Shown here piece by piece: positions 52,194 to 61,082 of a DNA stretch of 64,000 bases. The notes below the pieces were generated by a model, which was not told the origin of the DNA, searched no databases, and worked only from the letters and a program-made list of their open reading frames with translations. The DNA comes from JBMNOZ01 sp050943335 (GTDB lineage Bacteria; Bacillota; Desulfitobacteriia; Desulfitobacteriales; Syntrophobotulaceae): NCBI GenBank assembly GCA_050943335.1, contig JBMNOZ010000005.1:35099-99098 (forward strand), read 5' to 3'. Position 1 is the first letter of the stretch, and each line of letters begins with the position of its first letter. The translations under genes and the position numbers were made by a program.

Positions 52194-54449
52194 ATGCCCT
52201 CTGAATTTCAGGGCCTAAAACTAGATCCTTTTCAAGTTGAGGCCATTAAGGCTATTAATAATGGACTTTCTGTAATAGTCTCTGCTCCTACAGGAACAGG
52301 TAAAACCTTGATCGCTGATTACTTGGTTAAAAAAACAATTCGCGAAGGAAAGCGAATTATTTATACCGCTCCGATCAAAGCTCTTAGTAACCAAAAATTT
52401 AAAGACTTTTCTAAGCAGTTTGGGCCCCATAATGTTGGTATCTTAACTGGCGATGTGGTTATCAATCCTGATGCCCCCCTTTTGATTATGACGACCGAAA
52501 TCTTTCGCAACCAAGTAATTACCAATGACCCGAAGTTAGATCACATCTTATATGTTGTCTTTGATGAGATCCATTGGCTCAATGACGAGAATCGAGGCAC
52601 GGTCTGGGAAGAATCAATAATCCTAGCTCCTCTACATATTAAAATCCTGGGCTTGAGCGCTACTATTGCCAATGCCGATGAATTGACAAATTGGATTGAA
52701 ACCATCCGGGGAGAAAAAATAGTTTTGATTGAAGAACCCAAACGCATTGTGCCCTTAGAATATTATTATTTCACTAAAGAAACAGGGTTTGTCTCCTATG
52801 AAGATCTCTTAGACTTTTACTACCGCAAACTCAAAAGCCTCAATAAAACTAAACAATCTCCCCTCTTTGACCCCACAACTCATCTCGACCTTATTAAAAG
52901 TATTGAGGGACAATACCTCCCCGCTTTATATTTTGTCTTCAGCCGCAAACAGTGTTCGGATAAAGCCCATGAATTAGCTGCGTTAAGGAATTACCTTCAT
53001 CCGGACCAAAGCGAAAAAGTGAAAAATAATTTCCTGGAACAGTTCGGTTCTATGGAAACTTGGTCTTCTTCCACCCGCCAGCTGTTCCGAGTTTGCCAAA
53101 AAGGTATCGCTTATCATCACGCCGGTCTTCTCCCTTTACAAAAATCATTGGTTGAAGACCTGTTCTTAAATAAGTTAATCTCAGTCCTGTATTGCACGGA
53201 AACTTTCAGCGTTGGGATCAACTACCCTGTTAAGGCGGTTTGCTTTGACTCTTTGAACAAGTTCGACGGGCACAACTTTCGTTCCCTGGCCAATCACGAA
53301 TTTTTCCAGATGTCCGGTCGAGCTGGCAGAAGAGGGATTGATAAACGGGGGTACTCTTTTGCCATCGTCGATTTAAACTACTTCGAAAAAGAACCGCCTC
53401 TCAAATTCGATATCGATAAACTCGAGCCCCTGACCAGTCAATTCAAACTAACTTATAATACCGTATTAAACCTTATTGCCTCTTTAACACCCACCCAAAT
53501 AGAGACTTTTTTCAAAAAAAGTTTTGCTTCCCATTCTTATTATTTAACTGCTGAAAAAATTGAAGAGCAGATTAAGTTTTTAACCCAAAAAGCAACTGAA
53601 AGCAAACAACATCTGTGTTCTCTGGTAGAAACATACAAATGTCCGCTAAAATATAATCCTAAGCGGAAAGAACTGGATAGAATGCGCAAGACTTATAAAA
53701 AATTCGAACCTTGGCGCCGAAAAAAGATATACGGCCGCCAAATGAATCGCAAAATTAAGAAATGGGAAAAAGTATTGCGCAATTCACCTAAGAAATGTTC
53801 CAAAAGCCAAGTTGCAAACTGCCAAACCCATACTGAATTATGGTCGAAACTGAACGAAAAAATCACTGCCTATACAAATGAATTAAACTCTCTGCCGGAC
53901 CATAATACTTTTTATCTTGAGTTTCTCAAAAAGAAATCCCATCTAGAAAGAATGGGATATATAGAAAACAATAATCTTTTACCCCGGGGAGAATTAGCTC
54001 GCCATATTTATGTCCAAGAGATCTTAGTAACAGAGCTGATTTTGTCAGGTATTTTAGAAGAGCTCGATAACGACCAACTAAGCGCTCTTATTTCCGGCGT
54101 TGACTATGAGGGCAAACGCAATGACTATTTCACGAAGGCTGATATTCTCGATTTTTCTCCGATCAAAGAAATCATTAGCTATGTACATTTGATTTGCGGT
54201 GAGGAAGCTGTTCGTTTTGATCCCCGCCCTGCTGTTGTTACCTACAATTGGAGTAAGGGCTCAGATTTAAGCCAAATTCAAAAAATATGTACTTTAGACG
54301 AAGGAGATATTATTGCCCTCCTCCGGCGAACAATCGATCTTTTAAGACAAATGCGGGAAGCTGTTTCGGATATAAATTTAAAAGAACGCTTAAAATCATG
54401 TATCAATAAGCTAGACCGTGACGAAGCTTCTATTTTAGAGTTATACTAG
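52194..54449 (+). CDS. Ski2-like DEAD/DEAH-box helicase
   Basis: About 751 residues. RecA domains 1 and 2 with VSAPTGTGKTLIADYL (I), VVFDEIHWLND (II, DEIH), LGLSATIAN (III), FSVGINYPVKAVCFDSL and MSGRAGRRGIDKRGY (V/VI); the order is that of the Ski2/Mtr4/HelY group. The C-terminal ~300 residues are helical, with cysteines in ETYKCPLKY, PKKCSKSQVANC that may hold a metal or cluster. Substrates are not known. ATG 52194 is preferred, 27 bases after the predicted start; TTG 52173 is an alternative. Confidence 0.9.
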   Translation: MPSEFQGLKLDPFQVEAIKAINNGLSVIVSAPTGTGKTLIADYLVKKTIREGKRIIYTAPIKALSNQKFKDFSKQFGPHNVGILTGDVVINPDAPLLIMTTEIFRNQVITNDPKLDHILYVVFDEIHWLNDENRGTVWEESIILAPLHIKILGLSATIANADELTNWIETIRGEKIVLIEEPKRIVPLEYYYFTKETGFVSYEDLLDFYYRKLKSLNKTKQSPLFDPTTHLDLIKSIEGQYLPALYFVFSRKQCSDKAHELAALRNYLHPDQSEKVKNNFLEQFGSMETWSSSTRQLFRVCQKGIAYHHAGLLPLQKSLVEDLFLNKLISVLYCTETFSVGINYPVKAVCFDSLNKFDGHNFRSLANHEFFQMSGRAGRRGIDKRGYSFAIVDLNYFEKEPPLKFDIDKLEPLTSQFKLTYNTVLNLIASLTPTQIETFFKKSFASHSYYLTAEKIEEQIKFLTQKATESKQHLCSLVETYKCPLKYNPKRKELDRMRKTYKKFEPWRRKKIYGRQMNRKIKKWEKVLRNSPKKCSKSQVANCQTHTELWSKLNEKITAYTNELNSLPDHNTFYLEFLKKKSHLERMGYIENNNLLPRGELARHIYVQEILVTELILSGILEELDNDQLSALISGVDYEGKRNDYFTKADILDFSPIKEIISYVHLICGEEAVRFDPRPAVVTYNWSKGSDLSQIQKICTLDEGDIIALLRRTIDLLRQMREAVSDINLKERLKSCINKLDRDEASILELY

Positions 54450-54458
54450 CTTTTTAAA

Positions 54459-54500
54459 AATTATTGCCATACAGATCTCTGCATGGCAATAATTTTTTAT
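54459..54500. terminator. bidirectional terminator after the helicase gene
   Basis: AATTATTGCCAT/ATGGCAATAATT perfect 12-bp stem (54459-54470, 54483-54494) with T6 on plus and T-rich flank on minus; ends both convergent genes. Confidence 0.9.
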
Positions 54501-54531
54501 ATTTCTTTTAAGCGCCGCTAAGGTATTAAAT

Positions 54532-56535
54532 TTAATAGCGCCCCAGATCCCGGGCCACAAAGTGGGAGGTGTTGGTGGCATTCCAAATGTTTTTGGGGCC
54601 GAGACAATCCCCAAGGGCATGATACTCCTTGGCACAGTTGCGAAGAGCATCGGCTTCTTCCCATAAGGGAGCTTGACCGACAGCATAAATAACTGTATCG
54701 GCTTCGAAAAGTTTCGTCCCGGACTCTGCCTCGGGGTAGTAGTTAGGCATTGAAAAACGTAATGCCTCTGGTGGTTTAGCACCGGTAAACTCACCAATAA
54801 CCCCCTTCTCATTTATTTCAATTGCTTTCGTAGCGGGGCTGATTTTAATACCGTATTTTTCAAACTCAAAACTCAGCGCCAATCCCTGCAGATTATTACC
54901 GCCGTCATTTAAGACTGGCAACATCTCCAAAACTGTACAGTCGCGGCCCAACATAGCGAGGAATACGGCTAGCTCTAGACCAACAAGGCCGCCACCTAGA
55001 ATAACTACTTTTTGGCCGGCTTTTTCCGGTTCGTAATAAATCGTCTCTGCTGAGAAAACATTAGGCCTGTCAATACCGGGGATATTAGGTTTAATCGGCC
55101 GGGCTCCAAGAGCCGCTAAAATTACATCTGGACCAATTTCCTCAGCCAGTTCGGGGGTTACTTCAGTGTTCAGGCGGACTTCGATATTGGGGGTTTTTTC
55201 AATAAGGCGGATTTGGAGATCAATATATTTTCCCAGTTTTTCTTTGAAAGGTACCTTTTCTTCGCACAGCAATACGCCTCCGAGGCGGGAGTTCTTTTCA
55301 CAAAGGATGACTTCATGACCGCGTTCCGCACTGGAAAGAGCAGCCTGCATCCCGGCTATCCCGCCTCCTACAACAAGAACTTTCTTCCGGACTTTGGGCG
55401 GAGCAGTATTATATTGAGACTCCAGTTCACTACCTATTTCAGGGTTAATAGCACAGACAATTTTTTCTCTTTGCATGTGATGAGAGAAACAATATAGACA
55501 CCGCATGCATTTTTTTACTTCATCTTCTTTACCTAACTGCAATTTAATCGGCAAATCGGGATCACAGATCAAACCCCGAGCCATTTGGACAATATCGGCT
55601 TTCCCGGAAGCGATGATCTCTTCCAAAAGTTCGGGTTCGGAAAGGGCGCCGACAGTAGCAATCGGAGTATCCTTAACATGTTTTTTAATCTCCGCGGCGT
55701 ACTTAACATTGACGCCATCTTCCAAAAACATGCTCGGGTGAGTAACTGTAAATACTTCGTCTACCTCGTGGCTACCCGCTGAAACATGGATCAAGTCAGC
55801 ATGCCCATCAAGGAAGGTAGCTTGCATGATTCCCTCTTCAATGCCATAGCCGCCTTCAAAGACTTCTGAACCGCTAATCCGTACCTCAACCGGGAAACCC
55901 CGACCGCAGAGTTTATGGATTGCATCACAAATCTCAACTGCTAAACGAGCCCTGTTCTCCGGAGTCCCGCCCCATTTATCTTTCCGGTTATTCCTTTTAT
56001 CAAAGAATTGAGAAAGTAGCCAGCCGTGCCCACCGTGAACAGTGACCATTCCATAGCCGCAATTTTTGGCATATAGAGCAGCCTTGGCGTGGTCTTCAAT
56101 AACCTTGTAAATCATTTCTTCTGTCATTTCTTCAATTTCAATATTTCCGTAAGGAGTTTTACCGGCGACGGGACCGTAAGCCTTGTAGCCCTGGGAGTAA
56201 GACCAATAGGAATAGTTCCCGCTATGTAAGATCTCCATAGAAGCTACGGCTCCATGTCTATTGATGGCATAAGCCAGATCAATTAAAGACAACCTGTTAC
56301 TCCAGTCCCAAAGCGGAATTTGGGTTGCCCTGGACATGCCATCGGGGGAGGGACAGGCATCGCCAATACATACGGAAGCAGCGCCTCCAAGAGCTTTACG
56401 CCCATAGTAGCCGATTAAATCAGCTATCGGTTGTTCCACCATACCAGTGGGAGAACTGAAAATTCTGTTCCGGAATTTTTGCTTGGCGAGAACAATGGGT
56501 TCAAATAAATGCGGGTATTTCATCTTTTTGCTCAT
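54532..56535 (-). CDS. NADH:flavin oxidoreductase / 2-enoate reductase-type enzyme
   Basis: About 667 residues. N-terminal old-yellow-enzyme TIM barrel with FMN (PHLFEPIVLAKQKFRNRIFSSPTG; VHGGHGWLLSQFFDKRNNRKDKWGG), a four-cysteine [4Fe-4S] site CMRCLYCFSHHMQ...CAINPE, and C-terminal FAD/NAD(H) Rossmann domains (VVGGGIAGMQAALSSAERGHEV; ILGGGLVGLELAVFLAMLG). Relatives reduce C=C bonds of enoates, bile acids or trimethylamine-type substrates; the substrate here is not decidable. ATG 56535 or 56523 fits homologues; upstream GTG 56592 adds residues not seen in the family. Divergent from a PucR-type regulator. Confidence 0.9.
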   Translation of the reverse strand: MSKKMKYPHLFEPIVLAKQKFRNRIFSSPTGMVEQPIADLIGYYGRKALGGAASVCIGDACPSPDGMSRATQIPLWDWSNRLSLIDLAYAINRHGAVASMEILHSGNYSYWSYSQGYKAYGPVAGKTPYGNIEIEEMTEEMIYKVIEDHAKAALYAKNCGYGMVTVHGGHGWLLSQFFDKRNNRKDKWGGTPENRARLAVEICDAIHKLCGRGFPVEVRISGSEVFEGGYGIEEGIMQATFLDGHADLIHVSAGSHEVDEVFTVTHPSMFLEDGVNVKYAAEIKKHVKDTPIATVGALSEPELLEEIIASGKADIVQMARGLICDPDLPIKLQLGKEDEVKKCMRCLYCFSHHMQREKIVCAINPEIGSELESQYNTAPPKVRKKVLVVGGGIAGMQAALSSAERGHEVILCEKNSRLGGVLLCEEKVPFKEKLGKYIDLQIRLIEKTPNIEVRLNTEVTPELAEEIGPDVILAALGARPIKPNIPGIDRPNVFSAETIYYEPEKAGQKVVILGGGLVGLELAVFLAMLGRDCTVLEMLPVLNDGGNNLQGLALSFEFEKYGIKISPATKAIEINEKGVIGEFTGAKPPEALRFSMPNYYPEAESGTKLFEADTVIYAVGQAPLWEEADALRNCAKEYHALGDCLGPKNIWNATNTSHFVARDLGRY

Positions 56536-56779
56536 TTTTAACCGCTGTAGCTCACAGCGCCTCCTCTCAACATTTTTAGCAGCCTCGAACACGAGTCAAT
56601 AAAAGTATAATAAAAGAATTTTCGGTTGTAATCGTCAAATAATATCTAAACATTTTCTAAAAACTTAGCTGCTTTTATACAAGAAGAAGGATATTTGCAG
56701 TTCCTAATAGAAATAAGGCTTAATAACCTAAAATATCATCATTGTTATTGCCGGGCCTTTAGAAGCGGAGGGTTGACCA

Positions 56780-58324
56780 TTGAAACTCAGTATGCATATT
56801 ATTCGAGAAGATTTAGCTAATATGTGCGCCTTTTCCAGAATAAGTTCTGACGAATCCCTTACATTAATGAGCGTTAAAGTTCTAGGAGAACTGGATACAC
56901 CTCCGACCAAAGATACTGTTTATATCGGAAATCCAGAGGATTTTAAACGCTACCCCTTCTTTCAGGATATACAAGCCTTTATCCTGGTGGAAGACGAACA
57001 GGGGAAAACCTTTAAAAATGTAGCCGGAAAAGATTTTATTTGCACAGACAAACGCTATTCAAAATTGCAAGTTTTGACTCGGGTACAGGAGATTTTTGAT
57101 TACTATAATCGCTGGGAGCTAAATATTTTAAATGTAATCCTTCACAAAGGCTGTTTGGATGAAGTATTAAAAATTGGGTTTCAAGTTTTCCAAAACCCAA
57201 TGGTTGTTTTTGATATCAGTCTAATTCGGATTGCAATGATTGGGGAAGAATATGTTCCGGATAGCGATTTTTGGAAAAGTGTTATTGAAACCGGACACCC
57301 CCCCTTAAAAAACTGTATTTCAGTCCGGAAAAACAAAAAAATTTTTGAACTAGTCCGCGACAGCAAGAAGCCTTTTATCTATATCTTGCCTGATCTGGAA
57401 TATAAAACCCTGCATGCTAATTTATTCCACAAGGATATAAAATGCGGGTTTCTCGTTATCGATGAATCTTTAACGCCTTTCACCAACAAAACCCTAGGTC
57501 TGGCAGGTTATTTCAGTGTTCTTGTTGCTAATGTCTTGGAAAGAAACGCCGCCCTTTTAGGAAAATCAAGAGATGTTGAGATGCTCAGTTTTCACTTGTT
57601 CGCTAATCGATCCTACGAGGATATCTACTCAGAATACTTAATGAATATGTATAATTGGAACAAAAACGACCATTTTCAATTATATGTTCTAACACCTTTT
57701 TATAGCGAAAATCATTCTACCCCATTCGTAAATTTAAAACTTCTCCAAAACATAATTAACTACAGTTGTATTTTCCATTATAATGACCAAATTATAATCA
57801 TTCAAAATTTAAGCAAAGCCGGCAAACAATTACTCTTGGAAGACCTTAAAATGCTGATGGTCAATATCGAGTATGTTTGTGGCATAAGTAATGTGTTTTA
57901 TAATTTCAGCAATCTCAAAAATTACTACGAACAAGCTTGTCTGGCTTACACTATCGGCCAGCACCAGCACCCTAAAGAACGGGTCTTCAAATATTCTGAC
58001 TATATCCTTAACCATACTTTAAACCTTCTCGAGGAAAAAGTGGATTTGCTTTCTCTATGCCATCCGGCAGTGATGAAGTTATACCTTTACGATCAAGAAA
58101 ACAACACCAAGTACTTAAACACTCTCTATGTCTATCTTTGCTGCCGCAAAAACTTAAGTGAAACAGCGAAAAAATTGTTTATTCACCGCAACACCTGTGT
58201 TTATCGGCTTAATAAAATTTATGAAATTATCGGTAAAGATTTTTTAGATGATGAAAACAAATATCTCGTCCTTTTATTCTCTTGCTTTATTATCAAACAT
58301 ACTTTTCCCCAAGAGGGACTTTAG
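56780..58324 (+). CDS. PucR-family transcriptional regulator
   Basis: 514 residues. The C-terminal helix-turn-helix is the PucR/CdaR type (NLSETAKKLFIHRNTCVYRLNKIYEIIG). The long N-terminal half carries a PucR-like purine-catabolism-type sensory region (DTVYIGNPEDFKRYP...) and a GGDEF-like/GAF-like middle, function unclear. TTG 56780 with AGCGGAGGG upstream. Placed back-to-back with the enoate-reductase gene, which it likely controls. Confidence 0.85.
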   Translation: MKLSMHIIREDLANMCAFSRISSDESLTLMSVKVLGELDTPPTKDTVYIGNPEDFKRYPFFQDIQAFILVEDEQGKTFKNVAGKDFICTDKRYSKLQVLTRVQEIFDYYNRWELNILNVILHKGCLDEVLKIGFQVFQNPMVVFDISLIRIAMIGEEYVPDSDFWKSVIETGHPPLKNCISVRKNKKIFELVRDSKKPFIYILPDLEYKTLHANLFHKDIKCGFLVIDESLTPFTNKTLGLAGYFSVLVANVLERNAALLGKSRDVEMLSFHLFANRSYEDIYSEYLMNMYNWNKNDHFQLYVLTPFYSENHSTPFVNLKLLQNIINYSCIFHYNDQIIIIQNLSKAGKQLLLEDLKMLMVNIEYVCGISNVFYNFSNLKNYYEQACLAYTIGQHQHPKERVFKYSDYILNHTLNLLEEKVDLLSLCHPAVMKLYLYDQENNTKYLNTLYVYLCCRKNLSETAKKLFIHRNTCVYRLNKIYEIIGKDFLDDENKYLVLLFSCFIIKHTFPQEGL

Positions 58325-58331
58325 GTTATCA

Positions 58332-58544
58332 CTAACTCCATAAAAAAACGGAGCCCTGATTGGACTCCTCCTCCGCTTTGAGCTGTTGAAACCATGTCAG
58401 CTCGTTTATTTTTTTATACCCCTCTGGAGAGTTTGAAGATTGAATGCCGACTAAATAACTCCCAAACCAGAAAAATGAAGTGCAAACCCTTCCTACCGCT
58501 AATAGCTTTAACAGTGCTCCCAGTAATCTGTTTTGAGCAGTCAT
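58332..58544 (-). CDS. possible AgrD-like small peptide precursor
   Basis: 70 residues. Amphipathic N-terminus (RLLGALLKLLAVGRV), one cysteine, then CTSFFWFGSY and a polar tail with SPEGYKK. This resembles cyclic-lactone autoinducer precursors, where a Cys/Ser a few residues before an aromatic patch is followed by QPxxPEE-type residues; here LVGI separates the two. GAGGAGG lies 14 bases before the ATG, longer than usual. A terminator stem lies inside the last codons, so full-length translation is uncertain. No agrB/agrC nearby. Could also be non-coding. Confidence 0.35.
   Translation of the reverse strand: MTAQNRLLGALLKLLAVGRVCTSFFWFGSYLVGIQSSNSPEGYKKINELTWFQQLKAEEESNQGSVFLWS
58341..58368 (-). 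terminator. terminator overlapping the small ORF
   Basis: Minus strand GGAGTCC/GGGCTCC stem (one G-U pair), followed by GTTTTTTTAT. It lies before the stop codon of the 70-residue ORF. Confidence 0.7.
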
Positions 58545-58559
58545 TTTAGTCTGGCATAC

Positions 58560-58680
58560 CTCCTCTCAATCTTCCGGCAAACTAACCCCTTGGTTTATCA
58601 GGCTATAACGTCGCCAGCCGTGACAACACATTGTCATCCCTATTGTAAATCAAGTGGCTGTTTGCCCTTTATGCTTACTT
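58560..58680 (-). promoter_or_regulatory. structured leader of the small ORF
   Basis: Between rnhA and the small ORF: a perfect hairpin TGACAA/TTGTCA (58621-58626, 58631-58636) then a GGC..GCC stem and AAACC..GGTT stem, followed by the ribosome site. Possible -10 TACAAT lies just upstream. No known riboswitch class recognised. Confidence 0.35.
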
Positions 58681-58690
58681 TATTCTACAC

Positions 58691-59197
58691 TTAATCTAGG
58701 ATCTCCTTGAAATTATCTTGTTGATTCTTTTCTAATTTTGGCAGCGGCTTAAGAGTTTTTACGCCCTCAGCAATGGCTTTTCTAGCAAGCTGGTCACACC
58801 TTTCATTTTCAGGATGTCCGGCATGACCTTTAACCTTTCGCCAACTAACTCGATGCTTGGCAGCTAACGCCAAAAGTTCCTGCCATAAATCCTTGTTTTC
58901 GACAGGCATTTTTTTTGAGTTTAACCAGCCATTTTTTTGCCAATTCTCTAACCAATTTTGCTCAAAGGCATTAACTAAATAAGCGCTGTCAGTAAAAAGT
59001 TCTACAACACAGGGTTCTTTTAGAGTTTTTAGTGCCTGAACAGCGGCTCTAAGCTCCATCCTTTGGTTTGTAGTATTTTTTTCAAACCCGCTGATTTCTT
59101 TGGTATGCTGTTTATATTTAAGAACTGCAGCCCAACCGCCGGGACCGGGATTTCCGGAGCAAGCTCCGTCGGTGTAAATTAGAACACTTTTTAACAT
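58691..59197 (-). CDS. rnhA: ribonuclease HI
   Basis: Degrades RNA in RNA-DNA hybrids. The catalytic acidic residues are in IYTDGACSGNPGPGG, RMELRAAVQAL and LFTDSAYLVN, plus the final Asp in NERCDQLARKAI; basic-protrusion region NWLENWQKNGWLNSKKMPV present. 168 residues including a short tail (KTLKPLPKLEKNQQDN). ATG with GAAG upstream. Confidence 0.97.
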   Translation of the reverse strand: MLKSVLIYTDGACSGNPGPGGWAAVLKYKQHTKEISGFEKNTTNQRMELRAAVQALKTLKEPCVVELFTDSAYLVNAFEQNWLENWQKNGWLNSKKMPVENKDLWQELLALAAKHRVSWRKVKGHAGHPENERCDQLARKAIAEGVKTLKPLPKLEKNQQDNFKEILD

Positions 59198-59212
59198 TTT
59201 TCTTCTTCAATC

Positions 59213-59677
59213 CTATGTTTGGCAAAGGTCTAAAACCATTGCATTCTCATCACAGTTTGGGAATTTAACACAGTTAATACACTCTTTCCATACTTTATGA
59301 GGCATGTCTTCCTTATTTACAAGTCTAAAACCCAAACGTTGAAAAAAATCTACCTGGTAAGTTAAGGTAAACACTCGAGGGCATTGTAATTCCACTGCCT
59401 CTTCCAAAAGGATCTCCACAATCTTGCGACCGACCCCTTGGCCCTGATAACGCTCGTCAATAGCCAGGGTTCTTATTTCCGCCAGGTCATTCCACACAAT
59501 GTGGAGCGAACCTGTACCTATTATTTTCCCCTGGCTTATAGCGACAACAAATTCTCTGATACTCTCGTAGAGGGAGCTTCTACTACGTGGCAGCATAATT
59601 CCTTTGGCAGCAAAGGAATTAATCAGCTCGAGAATTTCTTCGACGTCACTTAATCTGGCATAACGATAATTTACCAT
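59213..59677 (-). CDS. GNAT acetyltransferase, ArgA-like
   Basis: 154-residue GNAT protein. Acetyl-CoA loop in IDERYQGQGVGRKIVEILL; C-terminal HKVWKECINCVKFPNCDENAMVLDL resembles the short N-acetylglutamate synthase (ArgA-type) proteins of Clostridia and Actinobacteria, whose conserved Cys pair is seen here. Likely N-acetylglutamate synthesis for arginine, but other GNAT roles remain possible. ATG with GGGGGAG upstream. Confidence 0.85.
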   Translation of the reverse strand: MVNYRYARLSDVEEILELINSFAAKGIMLPRSRSSLYESIREFVVAISQGKIIGTGSLHIVWNDLAEIRTLAIDERYQGQGVGRKIVEILLEEAVELQCPRVFTLTYQVDFFQRLGFRLVNKEDMPHKVWKECINCVKFPNCDENAMVLDLCQT

Positions 59678-59757
59678 AAATCTCCCCCAGCAAAGTGGTT
59701 TATAATCTCAGAAAACTTTAATAGTGTAATCTTACTATGAGGCAAATAAAAAAGCAA

Positions 59758-60984
59758 TTATAAATATGATTCCTCGTTGGTATCAGGGGTTAACTCTTCT
59801 ATGTCTTGGAGCTGATTTGTTTTCCAATCCTCCGGGAGGATATAGATTGGGAATTGTTCGGGTTCTTTCAACCAAGTCTGGCTGAGTCTAAGTTCTTCTG
59901 TGAAGGTGTGGGGAGCGAGCAAGATAATTTTTTGATTCCATCTTAGATCGGGGTTCCAGGGTAAACCCCTCCTGTTTAAATCACTGCACTCCAAATATGC
60001 AGAAGAAAGCAAAGCCGTGGTAACTCCAGCGAAGGGTTTTTCCAAAATAGGCTGAACTACGCGTACTTCAAACTTATCCTCAAAGTAATACAAATTACTG
60101 ATCCCGCCCCAAATTCGCCCCTGGATAAGCCAGGGATATTCGAAATGTTTACCACTAAAGCCCGGCCATGATACTTTCTCCCTACACAGCTTTAAAGCTA
60201 GCAAATCCTTGTTTTCCAACTCCCCCTCGGCTTCCATTCTTTCTAACAGTTCAAGGATGCCGTTCACCGCTTCGACAAACTCCTCATTAATTTGATCAGA
60301 CAAATCAACCCAGCCGGATTTGGAATATTTGGCTACAATATCCTTTTTCCGAGTCCATTTTACTTTAGTAGCCAGATCTATTTTGCTTCCTTTCCTCTTT
60401 ATTTCAGCAATTTCCAGAGCGCCCCAATAAAATACGATTTTGTTTTTTTCAAATACGGTTCGCACTCTTCTGGGCGCTAAGGACTCAAAAAAAGCCCTGG
60501 TTGTTTTAAGATGATTCCAGGCTACCGGGTTAAGGTTCTTTTGCCAAAACTCCCAATCAGGTCTCTCTTTAGCGGGTTCAAGAAAGTATGTAACTCTATC
60601 GTCCCCTTTATTTTGAATTTTGTATAAGGGCGGAGTAAGTTTTTCTCTCCAATATACTCCTTCGGCCGTCATTGTTCCACCGATTTTTCCTATCGCCTTC
60701 AGAAAAATCGGAGAGAAATCAGGAGCCACAAAATATAAAATTGTCCGCATCCCGTTCCCAATCCGGCTTCCCCAAAGAATACCTTCTTGAAAGAACTCTT
60801 CATCCTTATATTTATGAGGGGAAAATATAATTCCTAAGCGAAGATTTAAATCCCCTGCACTATAATACCGAAAACGAGGAGATAACCGCCAGCTTTTTCG
60901 TTTTTGCTCCGAGCATTCTTCCCAATTAGTAATTTTAAATATTTCTTTATTAAATTCCCAGAGTTCCCTCCAATTGTCTTTCAA
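59758..60984 (-). CDS. conserved-looking protein of unknown function
   Basis: 408 residues, no signal peptide or membrane helix. Rich in Trp and aromatic residues (SWRLSPRFRYYSAGDLNLRLGIIFSPH; VSWPGFSGKHFEYPWLIQGRIWGG) with an acidic tail. I do not recognise any domain. TTG 60984 with GGAGGAGG 7 bases upstream is a strong start, so it is expressed. Single gene between an acetyltransferase and phoU. Confidence 0.75.
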   Translation of the reverse strand: MKDNWRELWEFNKEIFKITNWEECSEQKRKSWRLSPRFRYYSAGDLNLRLGIIFSPHKYKDEEFFQEGILWGSRIGNGMRTILYFVAPDFSPIFLKAIGKIGGTMTAEGVYWREKLTPPLYKIQNKGDDRVTYFLEPAKERPDWEFWQKNLNPVAWNHLKTTRAFFESLAPRRVRTVFEKNKIVFYWGALEIAEIKRKGSKIDLATKVKWTRKKDIVAKYSKSGWVDLSDQINEEFVEAVNGILELLERMEAEGELENKDLLALKLCREKVSWPGFSGKHFEYPWLIQGRIWGGISNLYYFEDKFEVRVVQPILEKPFAGVTTALLSSAYLECSDLNRRGLPWNPDLRWNQKIILLAPHTFTEELRLSQTWLKEPEQFPIYILPEDWKTNQLQDIEELTPDTNEESYL

Positions 60985-61082
60985 CTGTAATCCTCCTCCA
61001 AGCAGTATTTATTAAAGTACTTATAAATACGCTTCAAAGAGGACGGAAATGCCTATTTTAGTTTTAAATGACTTAAAGGAAA

